Notes: generated by a model from the sequence alone, not told the origin. A DNA stretch of 64,000 nucleotides from Epiperipatus broadwayi (GCA_028023455.1 JAQFVV010012395.1:2108001-2172000), one strand, 5' to 3'. Positions 36,659-49,567 are shown, counted from the stretch's first letter. Numbers and translations are program-made.

Positions 36659-36660
36659 AT
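36527..36660. repeat. Long (ATT)n microsatellite with internal ATAATATATAATATA boxes
   Basis: More than 30 uninterrupted ATT units, bounded on both sides by the same imperfect segment ATAATATATAATATAATT (36545-36561 and 36656-36672). It is in frame with the downstream RT, giving a spurious poly-isoleucine N-terminus. Confidence 0.95.
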
Positions 36661-36674
36661 ATATAATATAATTC

Positions 36675-38543
36675 AAATATTGCATTATTTTGCATTATTT
36701 TGTAATTCTTCAACTGTTCATTGTATGATTGACCATATTTCTAAGGATGATGTTGTTATGGCTATTAAGCGACTTAAAATACATTCTAGTTTGGGAAATG
36801 ATAATATTCCTTCATTTATTTACAAAGGGCTAGCTGAATTTATTGCAGTTCCTCTTGCATTTATTTTTAATTTATCACTGAATTCTTGTGTTTTTCCTAA
36901 TGTGCTTAAGTGTGCCAAAATGGTCCCAATTTTTAAGAATGGTTCACATGATTGTCTTAATAACTATAGACCTATTTCTGTTTTACATACTATTGCTAGA
37001 ATTTTTGAGAGGTGTGTTTATAATAAAATTATTTTAGATGTTAGTAAACTCATTTCTTCTTCACAGCATGGTTTTATACCTAATAGATCCGTAGAAACTA
37101 ATTTGTTAACAATTTATGATCATATAGCTCATGCAATTGAGGACCAGCAGAGACTTGATGTTGTTTATTTTGATTTATCAAAAGCTTTTGATAAAGTAGA
37201 CCACAGTATTCTTCTTCGTAAATTATATCAAATGGGTTTTTCTACTAAGCTTGTTTATTGGTTTCAATCCTTTCTTCATGGTCGTACTGCATATATTAAA
37301 TTTAATAATACTATTTCATCTAAGTTTAAATGTAATTTTGGAGTTCCTCAGGGTAGTATTTTAGCACCTATGCTTTTTAACATTTATATGAATGACCTTA
37401 AGGATTGCTTAAAATCTTCTTATCTTTTGTGCTATGCAGATGACTGTAAAATCTTTAGAAGAATCACATCTGTGTTTGATTGCACTCTTCTTCAAAAGGA
37501 TATAGATAATTTTAGTGCTTGGTGTGATTTAAATAATATGATTGTTAATTTCAGTAAATGTTCCTTAGTCTCGTATTCTAAAAAATCTGAAGTTTTGCAT
37601 TTTTCTTATTTTATTAATTGTCACAAAATTATTTCTGTTGAATCCCAAAAAGATTTGGGAGTTATATTTTCTAGTAATGGATCCTTTTTTCCTCATTTGG
37701 AAATGATTATTGGTAAAGCTTTAAAAATTATAGGTACTATTCTAAGGTTTGGTCATCATTTCAGTGGTGATACAAAATTTAAATTATTTTTATCATTGGT
37801 TCTTCCCATCATTGAATATTGTTCAGTCATTTGGAATCCTAGCTCTAAACAGGGATGTAACTTATTACAATCAGTGAGTAATAAGTTTTTTAAATATGTT
37901 TCTTTGGGAAATAAAACTGTTGTTCATCTTTCTTCTAGAAGACAATATAGAGATCTTAAATATCTTTATAAACTTGTTAATAAAATAGTTCTTTTATCTG
38001 ACACAATTTCTACTGTTATAATTAGATCTCATGTGCATGATACTCGGTCTGCTTCTGTTTGTTACATTAAAACTTGTCATTCCAATGTTCTTAGATTTTC
38101 TCCTTTATTTAGACTGCCATATTTATATAATCAGATTTGTAGTAATAATAATTACTTCAATTTAGATTATAATCAATTTTGTTATGTTATTAAATTTAAA
38201 TGTCATATTTGATTGGTTTAACTTGATTTTGTTTATATATATATATATATATGTTAAATTGTTTTATTATTATTATTATTTTGTTACGCGCTTTATATTT
38301 ATCCCTTTTATTTATTTGTTATTATTAATGTTTTAATAATAATTGTTTATATGCTGATATTTAATTTTACTTTAGATTTTTAAATGTGTTAATTATCTTT
38401 TATTGAAATATGGCACATAATTATATTAATAATTTGTCATTTAAACTCATTTATGTATTTATATATTTGTTATGGTGCAATACTGTAGTTGGCTTTATGC
38501 TGTAGTTTTGTACGGTAAATAAATGAATTGAATTGAATTGAAT
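36675..38543 (+). mobile_element. 5'-truncated Jockey/CR1-group LINE
   Basis: An open frame runs from the microsatellite to 38212. From about 36677 it is LINE sequence: the end of the linker region, then reverse transcriptase with KMVPIFKNG, NNYRPISVL, QHGFIPNRS, VVYFDLSKAFDKVDHSIL (motif A Asp near nt 37171), GVPQGSILAPMLFNIYMND (motif B) and CYADDCKIF (catalytic motif C near nt 37434). A full post-RT region with IIEYCSVIWNP follows. There is no internal stop in some 510 codons, so the copy is young; it lacks the endonuclease and 5' end because of truncation. The 3' UTR ends AAATAAATGAATTGAATTG, a (GAATT)n tail typical of Jockey/CR1-group LINEs. Clade assignment is by motif style. Confidence 0.88.
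36677..38212 (+). CDS. Reverse transcriptase, truncated LINE ORF2
   Basis: The coding part of the truncated LINE: intact RT motifs including the catalytic Asp residues and the YADD box, no endonuclease domain, natural C-terminus ending KFKCHI. Without the endonuclease and a promoter it is not expected to move on its own. The upstream start codon of the open frame belongs to the microsatellite, so no genuine start is present. Confidence 0.85.
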   Translation: MLHYFALFCNSSTVHCMIDHISKDDVVMAIKRLKIHSSLGNDNIPSFIYKGLAEFIAVPLAFIFNLSLNSCVFPNVLKCAKMVPIFKNGSHDCLNNYRPISVLHTIARIFERCVYNKIILDVSKLISSSQHGFIPNRSVETNLLTIYDHIAHAIEDQQRLDVVYFDLSKAFDKVDHSILLRKLYQMGFSTKLVYWFQSFLHGRTAYIKFNNTISSKFKCNFGVPQGSILAPMLFNIYMNDLKDCLKSSYLLCYADDCKIFRRITSVFDCTLLQKDIDNFSAWCDLNNMIVNFSKCSLVSYSKKSEVLHFSYFINCHKIISVESQKDLGVIFSSNGSFFPHLEMIIGKALKIIGTILRFGHHFSGDTKFKLFLSLVLPIIEYCSVIWNPSSKQGCNLLQSVSNKFFKYVSLGNKTVVHLSSRRQYRDLKYLYKLVNKIVLLSDTISTVIIRSHVHDTRSASVCYIKTCHSNVLRFSPLFRLPYLYNQICSNNNYFNLDYNQFCYVIKFKCHI

Positions 38544-38569
38544 TATTATTATTATTATTATTATTATTA
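38525..38569. repeat. (GAATT)n LINE tail running into (ATT)n
   Basis: Four GAATT units end the LINE and join nine or so ATT units, so the LINE lies between two ATT tracts. Confidence 0.9.
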
Positions 38570-38782
38570 GCAGTTGAGAATGATACAAAATCCCTTATCA
38601 TATTTGACTACAGGAGATTATAAATTGATTCAAATTATTTTAAAGAACCTGAGATAATTATAATTGTATTGTTTTAATAGATTAGAATTTATTTAATAAC
38701 ATTATACTAAATTGATTGTTATTATTTTAAAGTCTTAAGAATGCTATTAATTTATTATTATTTGAAATAATAGGGGGGATAG

Positions 38783-39478
38783 TGTTCTTATGCCATTGAG
38801 ATTGTATCCTGTGGGATATTGGCTCAATGTAATTCTTTACTGCTTGATCTTCATTTAATTGTCTCTATGGTTTATTAATATTTTATTTATTTTATTTTTC
38901 ATAAACTGAACCATTTATTATTTATTAATCTGTTAGAGCTAGTTAAATAGTAGATATCATAGTTATCTTTATTATTGATTATATGTATTTAAGCTGAGCA
39001 TAATCAGTTAATCTGAGCTAGTCGTAATTTTCCTTATTATTATATTGAACTGAAGGCGAGAGTACAATATATAGATCTAAAATAATTAAATGATTGTGAG
39101 TTCCAGGTTCAGTCATTACTAACCATCCAAGAATCTAAAAATAAGTCAAAAGAATTAATTAGTAGTAAGATTCTATAGTCAAGGATGTATCATAAATAAA
39201 TAAATATTTTATCAGCAGTATCGTAAATAGAAATATCACCATACCTATTTTAATCTTTTATTGTGGAGAACATGTCTCTGAATGCATAAAAAGGAAGTCT
39301 AGGTAATGCAACAGGTCATATAGATCTTGCTTATCATTTTTGTATGCTTTCAGGTTCATGTATTAATAATGTTAGCAATTGTCTAGTGATATTAAATACT
39401 AATAATTGAACTTAGTAGTTGTAGTATTTACCAGGGGATAAATTTAGATCTTATGTTGTCTGGAGAGCAAGAGTTACA
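38783..39478 (+). repeat. Probable 5' LTR of the gypsy element (repeat X)
   Basis: The segment starts TGTTCTTATGCC after a G-rich tract (TAGGGGGGATAG) and ends GAGTTACA. Its last 410 bp recur, interrupted by later insertions, at 49211-49567 and 52907-53029, also ending AGAGTTACA. That common end, followed by different flanks, marks an LTR edge. Seventeen bases after it stands TTGGTGCAGTTGTATTTTG, a position and start (TGG) suited to a primer binding site. The left boundary is inferred from the TG dinucleotide only. Confidence 0.5.
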
Positions 39479-39495
39479 ATTCCATATATAACAAT

Positions 39496-40260
39496 TGGTG
39501 CAGTTGTATTTTGAACGTTGAATTAGATTTGTGTATAGAACGATTTCCTAAAGTGCAATCATCAATTGGAGAGTTCAGCATCAGTGAGGCAAGTAGTTAA
39601 CCTATCTGACATCAAAAAATATCTCTTCATTAACAGAGTTGAAGAGGATAAAATTAAAATAGCAACCGTATTATATTTTCTGGTAAAGGAATTATAGAGA
39701 TAGCAAACAAGCTCTATGAACCTCAGCTCCTGAAGATTTTTCACACTATCAGATTAAAGATCAATGGCATGTTGCCAGACTTTATTTCCATGAAGGTTTT
39801 CAGAGTAGGGATAAAAAATTAAAGATTATGATACTGTCCTGGCAAAAAAGTTGTGTCTATGAATCTTTCCTCAACAAGGTCTTCCTAGAGCAATTTTTGA
39901 GAGACATGATTAAAGACAGTTTAAGGCAATAATTATTGGCTGCTAGTGATTTAAATTATAATGAAGCTATAAAATGGGGGGATAGCTTATGGACTAGTTC
40001 TTGAGCAATCTTGTAAGCTTACTGAGCTTAAGGAAAATGGCAATGTGAAAACTGAGTTTGCAAAAATGCATAACCCAAGCAGGAAATAATCAGATAATTA
40101 AAAAAAATCAAATTATTACAAAAACAATAATAGTAGTGGAAAAAAATATTTATTTGTTTTTGTTGTAGTAAAAATGACCATAAGGTCAGAAACTGATTTT
40201 GCAAGAAGGAACATTGTGAAATTTGTAACAAAAAAGGTCACATAAAAAATGATGTCTAGA
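39496..40260 (+). pseudogene. Gypsy gag relic with two zinc knuckles
   Basis: Decayed gag of the plus-strand gypsy element. Stops are frequent, but the nucleocapsid is clear near 40148-40255: ICFCCSKNDHKVRN, with the last Cys codon changed to TGA, then CEICNKKGHIKND with the last Cys changed. These are two CX2CX4HX4C knuckles that bind the genomic RNA. Upstream sequence has remnants of the helical gag core but no single open frame. Confidence 0.65.
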
Positions 40261-40429
40261 TATAAAAAAACAAACCTGGTAAAAACAGAAATAGTCAGAA
40301 GGATATGTTTAATAAACAGGGAAATCATTAAATCAATATTAAAAATATGCTGATGTCCAAATGATATAAAATAATGCTAAATTAAAATTGTGTAACCAGC
40401 ATATATCCATGGAGATTGACAATGAAAGT

Positions 40430-41880
40430 GGGGTATACCTAATTTCAGTCCAGGAATGGTTGTCTATAACAGCAAATTATGCAAACCCCTGACAATTGAG
40501 AAAAGTGAACTAAAAGCATTGGAAGTAAATAGTAATGTGATTAAAATTAAATGTGTTGTCAAAGCTCTTATGAATAGAATAGAGGGAAGTATTTGAGTCA
40601 CCATTATACTTAGTTTATGCTTCAATTAACCCACTAATTGGGTGGTATTGGTTCAAAAACTTGGGTATAAAACTCATGTTCATAAAAAAATTGGATTTAG
40701 AAAATGGAAATGAGAGACAAATTTCCCAGCTTGTTTAATGGGGAATCAGGTAAAATTAAAATGACACTTCTTTTGTTAGAGATAATCCTTGGTGCCATAT
40801 CTATTACTTGTAAACTGCTTAAGTTTCCATTTGCTCAGAAAGAAAGAGTAGAGAAGGAAATTAATAAATAAGTTAAATGAATTATGGTAGAACCCATAGA
40901 AAGATCTGATTGGTTATGCCATTAGTAATTATTACTAAACCCAATGAAAAAATTCATTTGTATGGTGACTATAGGGTATCGGTTGACAAACTATTAGTAC
41001 AACTGCATACTCTATTCCCAACATGAGAGAAATAATAGCATATCTACAGAAATCTAATTTTCTCACAAGATTTAAATGCTGCTTTCCAACAGATAGCAGT
41101 CACTGAAAAATCTGTTAAAATATTAACACTAACCATGCATGTAGGATTATTTCAATGCAATGAGCACCCATTTGGGATAATGTCTGCCATCAGCATATTT
41201 CAGTCAACTATTGAAATGCTTTAATGGAGTCGAGAGGGTCATTCCATTTTTTGACAACATTCTTGTTATCACTACTACTGAAAACAAACTTGTTTAATTA
41301 ATGTATGCAAAAAACTCAATAAAAGGGGCTAAGCTTAATACCCATAAATGTATCTGGAAAGCTTGTGAAATTAAATTTTTGAGTCATATCATTCCAAAAA
41401 ATGGCATATCTCCTCCCCTAAAAACCTAAAGCTATAGCAATAGCCTCTAGACCTAATAATGTAAAGCAATTATAGGCTTTTCTAGGAATCTTAAAAATTA
41501 TTTTGGGAAAAATTTTTGGAAAGTAAAGCCCACATAGACAGACCCTTATATTATTTATTTTAAAAGAACCTGAAGTGGAAATGGAAACCTGAGTAAGAGC
41601 AAGAATTTTTGCATATGAATTCACTGATAACTTCAAATAAATTACTAGTTTATTATAATAGTGATTTGGAAGTTACTTTTATAACTCATGGACTTGAATG
41701 TGGGGTCAGAGCAGTATTATGCCACCCTGCTCAGTCAGGTGAACAACCCACTACCTATGCTTCATGCATCTTATCCAAAGTGAAGAAAAATTATAGTCAG
41801 CTGGACAAGGAATTTCTTGCAATACTATTTAGCATTTGAAAATTTCATCAATACTTGTATGGATTTAGATTTATGAAACA
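40430..41880 (+). pseudogene. Gypsy protease, reverse transcriptase and RNase H relic
   Basis: In order: a protease tail (INPLIGWYWFKNLGIKL, resembling LLGRDWL) near 40620-40680, RT fingers (VEPIERSDWL) near 40890, a palm remnant with FFDNILVIT in place of the YxDD box near 41250, and RNase H from 41600. The RNase H part is the best kept: GLECGVRAVLCHPAQSGEQP, TYASCILSKVKKNYSQLDKE and FHQYLYG. Multiple stops and frame changes occur, so it is inactive. Confidence 0.75.
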
Positions 41881-41899
41881 AACAAGTTCCTGAACATTT

Positions 41900-42900
41900 T
41901 AATCCTCACATGAAAAATGGCTGAACATTCTGGCAGGTTAGGGACATATAGTGGAATATAAGAGGAGAAAGCAAATAAATGCTCTATTGCAGAATCCTGA
42001 CCAGACAAAATATTTCCAAAAGGAAATTTAATTTATATTAATGTGCTAAAGATTCAAACCCTTAATAGCAAAACAGTAACCATATAGACCTAGGTATTGT
42101 CAGAGCAAAGGCATTAGACTGTAGTTATGCCTGGGAAGAACCTTAACAGTGATATTAAAAGTTATATTAAAATGTGATAACTGTTAATCATGTGCAAAAG
42201 TGCCACCATCAAAGTTTGAAGCATTGCCAAAAGCATAGAGGCCATGACAACCAGCACATCAGGCTTAATTGACAGTCATTTATTCTTTAAAGTGGTTGAT
42301 GCATATTCAGGGTGGATTGAATATAAAATAGTTTAAAAAAATACTACTTCTGATGAGACACTGGATTAAAGTATGTGAAATGTTTTCATACCATGACCTT
42401 TCTGAAAGGAGGCTATGCAAAAATGGATGCTAAAACACTCACACCCCTTATCACCCTCAATCTGCCAGAATGGCTGAAAACGCCATTCAAAACCTGAAGT
42501 CATCCATTAACAAAACTGGTAAAACAAAAATACAGGAAGCCATTTTTACCAAGTTACTAAATCAGCATTTGACTCCTGTGAACAAATCAAGAAAACTACT
42601 TATTGAAGTATATTTAGGTCAAAAGCAGTGTGCTAAATTAACAAACAATGTACATACAGAGGATCTTAAAGAACAGACTAAGAGCACTCATAAGTTTGCA
42701 CCTGATGAAAAAGTGTGGATAAAAAATAATCTGAATAAATTCTGGACATAGGGTGTAATCATATTTCTCCTATCAAAGCAGGTGGAGATCATGAATACTA
42801 GCAAGGGAAAGATATTATGCAAACCTGTCAATCAACTATGTAAAGATGAAAGTGTAGGTGAAATACCTGATTTATTCAAAAAAACTTATACCAACAATAA
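41900..42900 (+). pseudogene. Gypsy integrase relic
   Basis: GHIVEYKRRKQINALL links RNase H to integrase. At 42445-42751 one frame reads HTPYHPQSARMAENAIQNLK-like sequence, then KVWIKNNLNKFWT. This is the end of the integrase catalytic core and its C-terminal domain (compare YHPQSNGQAER and FKVGDxVWV in the family). The zinc-binding HHCC and the first catalytic Asp are not recognisable. It matches a complete gag-pol order with 39496-41880. Confidence 0.7.
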
Positions 42901-43099
42901 TGTACTAATGATGATACTAAAGTAGAAACACAGTTTATCCACATTGATGAAAAACAACTAAGCTTAACAGGGAAAAAATACAAGTGAAGTTGAGATAAAT
43001 CCCCCTCATCAAGTTAAAAGGGAAAAAATATTCCGAAATACCTTTGTGATTTCATATTCATATTAAGTCCTGAGAAAAGATAAATCTCTGAACATGGGA

Positions 43100-43290
43100 G
43101 ATGTATGTGATATGTATGTATATAGGTATTATTAAATTAAAATCTAATATTTCAAAGATTAGTAAAACTGAAAAAATAATAAATAGCAAGATGAGATCAG
43201 AAAAGATTAATTCCTAAGTAGAGCAAAATAGTAATTAGTTAAATTTCTAGTGATAAGTAATTAAATTCCTTATATATATAGTGTAATGGT
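43100..43290 (+). repeat. Repeat Y copy 2, possible 3' LTR start
   Basis: After the purine-rich GGGAGATGTA (43095-43104) comes TGTGATATGTATG and then the repeat also found at 17572-17737. The position is right for a 3' LTR, but the sequence does not match the 5' LTR candidate at 38783. The two ends may therefore belong to different elements, or the 3' LTR is lost. Confidence 0.4.
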
Positions 43291-45310
43291 AAAAATCTGA
43301 GTTAATTTTTTTTTGTGTTCTAAGTTAAGTTTAAAATGTGAACTTTATATGTGTATTTTTTTTTTTAATTTCTAAAAGAGAAGTTTCATATATAAATATT
43401 GTTGCTAGGATATTGTTTTGAAAGTTTTATTTTTTCAACATTAAATTATTATTATTTATAGTAATAAATCGTTTTTATTTTTTATTTTATTTTAATGAAA
43501 AACTTTCATTTTGATTACATTATGCTTTTGATATCTTTGATTTATTGCACTCATTATTATTTATTCAGATTATGAAATATAATTAAGGTTGTAAGGGTCT
43601 GTTTTGTTTAACATATGTTATTGTGGAATGAGTTATGGGTAAATTATTTTTATTTAAATTGTAATGCCATAATGTAATATAAATAGAGGTGTGTGTTTAT
43701 TTTATGTAAATAAAATATCATTAGTGTCAATTAATATATGTGTATTTTTTTTTTGATATGGAAGTTAACTATTGTTTTTGTTATTATTATTGTTTGTTAA
43801 AGTTGGGCTTTGAACTAGGAATGCTGTTGAATTTAAAAGGTGGAAGAAAATTTTTGGATTGCCATAGAGAAGTGAATCAATAAAAGTAAAATAAAAACAA
43901 CATCAGTATTTTTTGAGAGAAATATAAAAGTAGTTGTTGTTGGAATAGCATTTTTGTTTCTTCTCCTTAAATTTTCTGTTTATTCTACTGTTTATTTACC
44001 ATTATGATTTGATCATATAAAAGAAAGAATCAATTATTTTTATTAATGTAATTTATTTATTTAAGAAGTTGATGCTAATATAAAGAAAACTATGGATTAG
44101 ATAAAAGAAAATATATTTATCTAAAAAGACTGCAGAGAACTGAGAGTTTGGGAAAGTAAATAAGTCAGAGGTTATCAGATGATGTCAAAATAAAGGTGTT
44201 GTAATTTTGTAGTAAAGTAAATTCTGAAAATGAACAAGAAAAGTTTGCATAGATTTTTGAAAATATTGATATTTAACAATTTGCTGCTATACTAAAATAT
44301 CATCAATTAATATTGTTTTTATTAATAGATTAATCCTAAAGCTGAAATGCATTAATTAAAATATGTTAACTCTATTCAAATCAAACCTGTGTTCATTCGA
44401 CATTATCAAAAATAATATTTTTTTTTTCTTTTCAATATTACATATAGACATAATCTTAGGAAAAATTCTAATCATAACATTAAAAATTAAATTTGGACAA
44501 AACCCTAATACTATCAATATCTATGAAATCAAAAAAGGATTTTTAAATCAATCAAAACCTCATGGGATTTGTGTTTACTGGACAATATTAAAGACAATTC
44601 AAGTTGTATGGAAATATGATAATCATTTCTTTTATAAAAATATGTCTTCTTTTATTTAATAAGATTGATAGTTTTATATTAGTTTATGTTTAAAAAAAAG
44701 TGATTGTAATAATATTTTTAGTTGACTGTTTGTATATATATATGTGTGTGTGTGCGCGCGTGTATTTTAGGATGAGATAACGGTAAAATGTCTATAGATC
44801 CTTATTTCTGTATTTAAATTAATTTAATTAAGTTTGGTACATTATATTTATATTGATTTATTACAAATCTATTATAATCAATAAAAACTTTCTCCTATTC
44901 TTGAAACATATTATGTTGGTCTGCATATAACTGCATTTAATTCGTTATTCATAAAAATACATAAAATAAGGTATTAAATATTGGTAAAGCTAAAAGTTAA
45001 ATTCAAGACAATATGGATTATCGTAATAATAAAATGTACTCTAATAGATTATATATATTTTTTGTAAATACAAACTATGTTAAATTTAAAATATTCGAAA
45101 CAGTTATTAATTTATAGAGAGTTTCCTATATATATAACCATGAACATATTTTGATAGTAAATTATTCTCTTTTAAGCAATTGACATTCGTTCACAAGTAA
45201 AACAAATGAATAGGTAAGATGAGGTATTATTATATATTATTTTCATTATATCAATTTTATATAGCATTACTATATTATCATATACTATGCATTTACATTA
45301 GTTAAAAGAA
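43291..45310. other. No gene supported
   Basis: AT-rich DNA. 44363-44659 (+) is a noise-like frame. A (TA)n(TG)n(CG)n run lies at 44734-44765. Confidence 0.45.
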
Positions 45311-45311
45311 T

Positions 45312-45350
45312 TGAAGCAGTGCATATCCGCATGCAGATATGCTTGCTTCA
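45312..45350. repeat. Short imperfect palindrome
   Basis: TGAAGCAGTGCATATC and GATATGCTTGCTTCA pair with one or two mismatches around CGCATGCA. Confidence 0.7.
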
Positions 45351-48300
45351 TGTTTGCTCAAATCTAAAACTATTTCCCAGAGTTTGTTATATATTTTCAT
45401 ATATTCGCACACAATAGTACATGCACACACGTTCGTGTACAATTTAGACATCTTTTAAAAGTTATTTTGAATCATGCCACATTTTAAAGTAAATTTGAAA
45501 AGCAAATATTTTATTAAAGAAAAGAACATGGTCAATTAATAGGAATGGAATGTATTTCATACAATGGGAGATAGGCCAGTTAATGAAAACAAACCATTAC
45601 TAAAGTTATGTAAGTGCCTTATTTCCAAATCTAGTGAAACAATCAGATGAAAGAGTTACAATTTAACACATATGAATGTCTGCACATATTTTCAGTTGTG
45701 AAGTAAGAAATAGAAACAAAGATCAGAAAACCCATGCGGCAGCATGAAGGACTGTGGAAATAAAATTAAAATGTAACAGCAATTAGAAAAAATTAAAAGA
45801 AAAATTCATTAAGAGCTAACATATGTGAATGATATATAAGAGGGGAATAAAGTATTGTTATGTATTTAATAGCTTATATTTTGAGAGTCATTCTGACGTA
45901 TTTTGTAGAAATTATTATTAAAAAAATATTTTATTGAAGATTTGAAGAAGTTTTATTGTAAAATCATAGAAGACAAACTCAACTTAATTATATATAAAAA
46001 TGCATACAGTACCTGCAGTCATGTATGAGCAGTCAGCCATCCACTTCCCCATGGTCATCAGGCAGTGGGCATCCTGAAGTTCCATTCCTCATTAAGATCC
46101 AGCCACCTTTTGCTATCACCATGCCAATCCCTACATCCAAGAAGTCTTTTGATAATCTGTTGTGACAGGATCCAAAACTACCATAATCTAGCTGGTAATA
46201 TACCTTAGATCAGTTTTTAAATCTTGAAACTGTAATTATATTATACTTAAGCAGTTTTAACCTACTAAATCTAATTTAATATTTATATGTTGAGGTTTTA
46301 CTGGCTTTAAATATTTGATGCAGCAAATATTTACATTCTCTTGAATGATGGAGGAAGTTAAATTTAAATATAAAATTGTTTATGCTTCCCTGCTCTCGAT
46401 GCTCCCCTGGGACAGTGCAAGTTTGGAAAGACACCATTTTTAAAACTCTAAAACCATTAAGATAAATTGTGAGCAGATTTCTTTTTCATCATCATGCCCC
46501 ACATCATGTGAAGTAAAATTTCATTATTACATTTCTGACAAATCATAATTTTTTGTTACTGAAGGAAAGTGAGTGTTTAGAATTTAATTAGGTATGTAAA
46601 ATTTAGAAACTGTGTTTGCCTATGATTAATTTAAGATCAGTTAATAACTGAATTGATATGTTTAAGAAAATATATATGTAACCATAAATGATTAATCTAA
46701 AGATCAGATTATACTTAAATTTATATGTTTAAAAAAATATATATGTAAATGCATTTATGTCAAAAAAACCTTACCACACGTGATAGAATAAAGATGCTCC
46801 TATTTATAGTTTCAATTTTATATATTTATGAATGGAAAATAAAATTAGTAATTCCTCAATATTGTTATCTAGGATTTCTCACATGAAGGCAATATTGCAA
46901 TATTATATGTCAGTGCTGCATTCCTTATATATGCTATATGATATGTTAAATTTAGAACATTTGTTGCATATCAGTAATATAAGCAGGAATCACAAGCTAT
47001 CAGTCACATTATGAATGATAATAATCCCCATGTTTCCTATATTAAAAGATTTTAAGTTAAGATTTATTAGTGAATATTATTTGTGAATGGGTTATGAATC
47101 TTATCCAAAACTCTTTGTAATTGTCCAGGGACACTTTAGTTAATAAAATAAATTTATGATATTCCATAGTATGGGTGGAAGGTTTATCTAAATATCAGTA
47201 TTTATGCTTACTGTTTTACATTCCTGCTCCCCATTTGCTCTCTTGGTTCATCATCATTATTATACTTTTGTTACCTACCATTATATCTCTCTGTAAAATT
47301 CATGTGGCATACAGTCAAGCTGTGTAAGGGCAGACCAGAAGCCATGTGTCCAGGTTCCTAACCCATGAATTAGCACTTGTCTAGATTCTTTAGGAGCCAA
47401 AGGCTCCTTGCAACCCCAAATCCTAGATTTAGAAAATCTTCATTCTCTCCACAGGAATATACCCTTAGCAAGAAGCAGATGTACCTCTGCAGCCAAGGAC
47501 ATCCACCCTTAAGTGGTGAAACATATCATTTGATTGGCAAGCTGAACTTAAATCTTATTAGTATTCAATTTTATTAGTATTCAGCATGATCATGAACAGC
47601 GATTATAGGGAGAGTAGAACCACAATATTTTAAATTACTCATTTGTTTAATCTTCACCTATGCATATAAATCCCCGAATGTCTGTAGAATCTAACCCATA
47701 TACAATAGTCCCTGTCACAATACCTTCAATTGATTAGTATTTCAAAAGCCATAATGATTGATAGTTACTTATTAAAAATTAATCATTGTTTAATTTGGGC
47801 ATATACACTGACATCTAAATAGCCATGACTTCGACCTGTAATAATGTAAAGGCCAGTGAAATCATTTTCTTAAATTAACTTATAAGCTATTTATTCATTA
47901 TATGCAATCCTACAATAAACTTTTATTATTATAACTAATTATGAATATGTTTCTCTATGTTGGAACCATGGTATAATCATATAGAATTAATTTTTTTTCA
48001 GTATTAAAATGAGCATCCAAGCTTTGAACCCAATCCATAGAAAGGTATGTCTAATCATATCTATAAAAATTAATATAAAAGTCTGATTTATAAGTATGCC
48101 CAATTAGGGTTATAATTAACACTGAAAAATTAATGTGTATACTTGTGTATTAAGGTGTCAGTTCTGAGCTGTTAAAAGAACCTTGAAAGAGAGAGTTTCT
48201 GTTCATATTCTGAGTTAGGTCATGCTGTGGAAAAAAGAGAAGCTGTGGGACATCAAGGATGTTAATTAGATGGTTGGGTCTAGGAAGCCTAGGTATTGGT

Positions 48301-49210
48301 TTAAACTAGAAGCATGAAGGTAACCCTGGGTCTGGTGGTTGAGAGTCCCTGCTTGGTCTTTCATTCTTGTTGACTGATTATACAATCTTGATCATTATAA
48401 CATTTATATATATTTAAAGGAAAATTCAAGATTTATTATGATTACTTTGATTATTATATAATAAGTATATTAGGCATGGAAATTTTAGATTAATTAAAAT
48501 ATTTTAAATCCATTTGTTATAAGGTATAATGGTATTATTATTGTTAAATATTATATAGTATCAAATATATTTCCTTAGTGGTACTGCATTATTGTTTGTT
48601 AAATGTTACCTTAATCTATTATTTGTTTAATGGAAGGCAAAGGTCTACAATTACCTTGAATGATAATCAAATAGTTTAAATTATAGCAATTTGGTTGTGT
48701 TAATCTTTGATATTTATTAGAACATTAATAATGGTTGATTAATAAAACCTATTACATTTCTAGAGAGTTTTGCATTGCTTGCTTAGTTGTTGAATAGATA
48801 TATACATCTCTTATAAATCAGATTTCTTTTATTAAGATTATTTATTTTGCGAACAAACAGTTTAAAAAAAGGCTGAACTAGATTAGTATTTCATTTTGTT
48901 ATCAGGGTAATAGAATTATTGTGGGTGGATTGGATATTCTGATTTGGGTTGGGAGGTGTCTCTACTCTTAATACAAATTTAATGTCATAGATAAAAAAAT
49001 ATTAAAAGAGTTATCTGCTTATGATTTAAAAGAGTAGTATGTAAACATTAGAAAGAAGAAGTCAGTGTATATTTTAGTCCTTCTTTTCAAGCTCTACGAA
49101 AGCATATTATTTATTTATTATTGATGATTGACATAACAAGGGCTTAAATTTTGTAGGCATCATTAAATTGACCAATTTATAACCTTGTATAGAATTCCAC
49201 CCCAGTGATC
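45351..49210. other. No gene supported; two less AT-rich patches
   Basis: At 46005-46200 the minus strand reads MELQDAHCLMTMGKWMADCS followed by YMTA and a GTACTG donor-like site; at 47325-47530 a patch has CTCTCCACAG acceptor-like sequence. Neither has a recognised family. Both could be exon or retroelement relics. Confidence 0.35.
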
Positions 49211-49567
49211 AGTTACAATATACAGACCTAAAATAATTAAATGATGGTGAGTTCTGGATTCAGTCATTAGTAACTAATCAAAAATCTAAAAATAATTCAA
49301 TCGAACTAATTAGTAGTAAAATTTCATTGTCAAGGATATATCATGAATAACTTGATAAATTATCAGTGAAATAGGAAATAGGAACCAATCAGAAAAGAAA
49401 AATTAGACAATTAATCTATGCCAGCCAAGTGCAAAAAGTACTCACTTAGAAGCTTCAAGTGTGGATAAACTTTAAATCATAGTGCTGAAGTCACTATACA
49501 TATCTTAAGGTTCTATTGTGGAGGAACTTACCTCTAAATGTGTAAAAGCAAGCCTAGGTACTGAACA

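Noticed and set aside
36497-36676. Poly-isoleucine N-terminus of the long open frame
   Set aside because: It is translation of the ATT microsatellite, not protein-coding sequence.
40028-40328. Minus-strand frames of 67 and 70 codons
   Set aside because: Antisense of the gypsy zinc-knuckle region.
49211-49567. Repeat X as an independent SINE
   Set aside because: Its common end AGAGTTACA next to a primer-site-like TGG at 39496 and the adjoining gag fit an LTR better.
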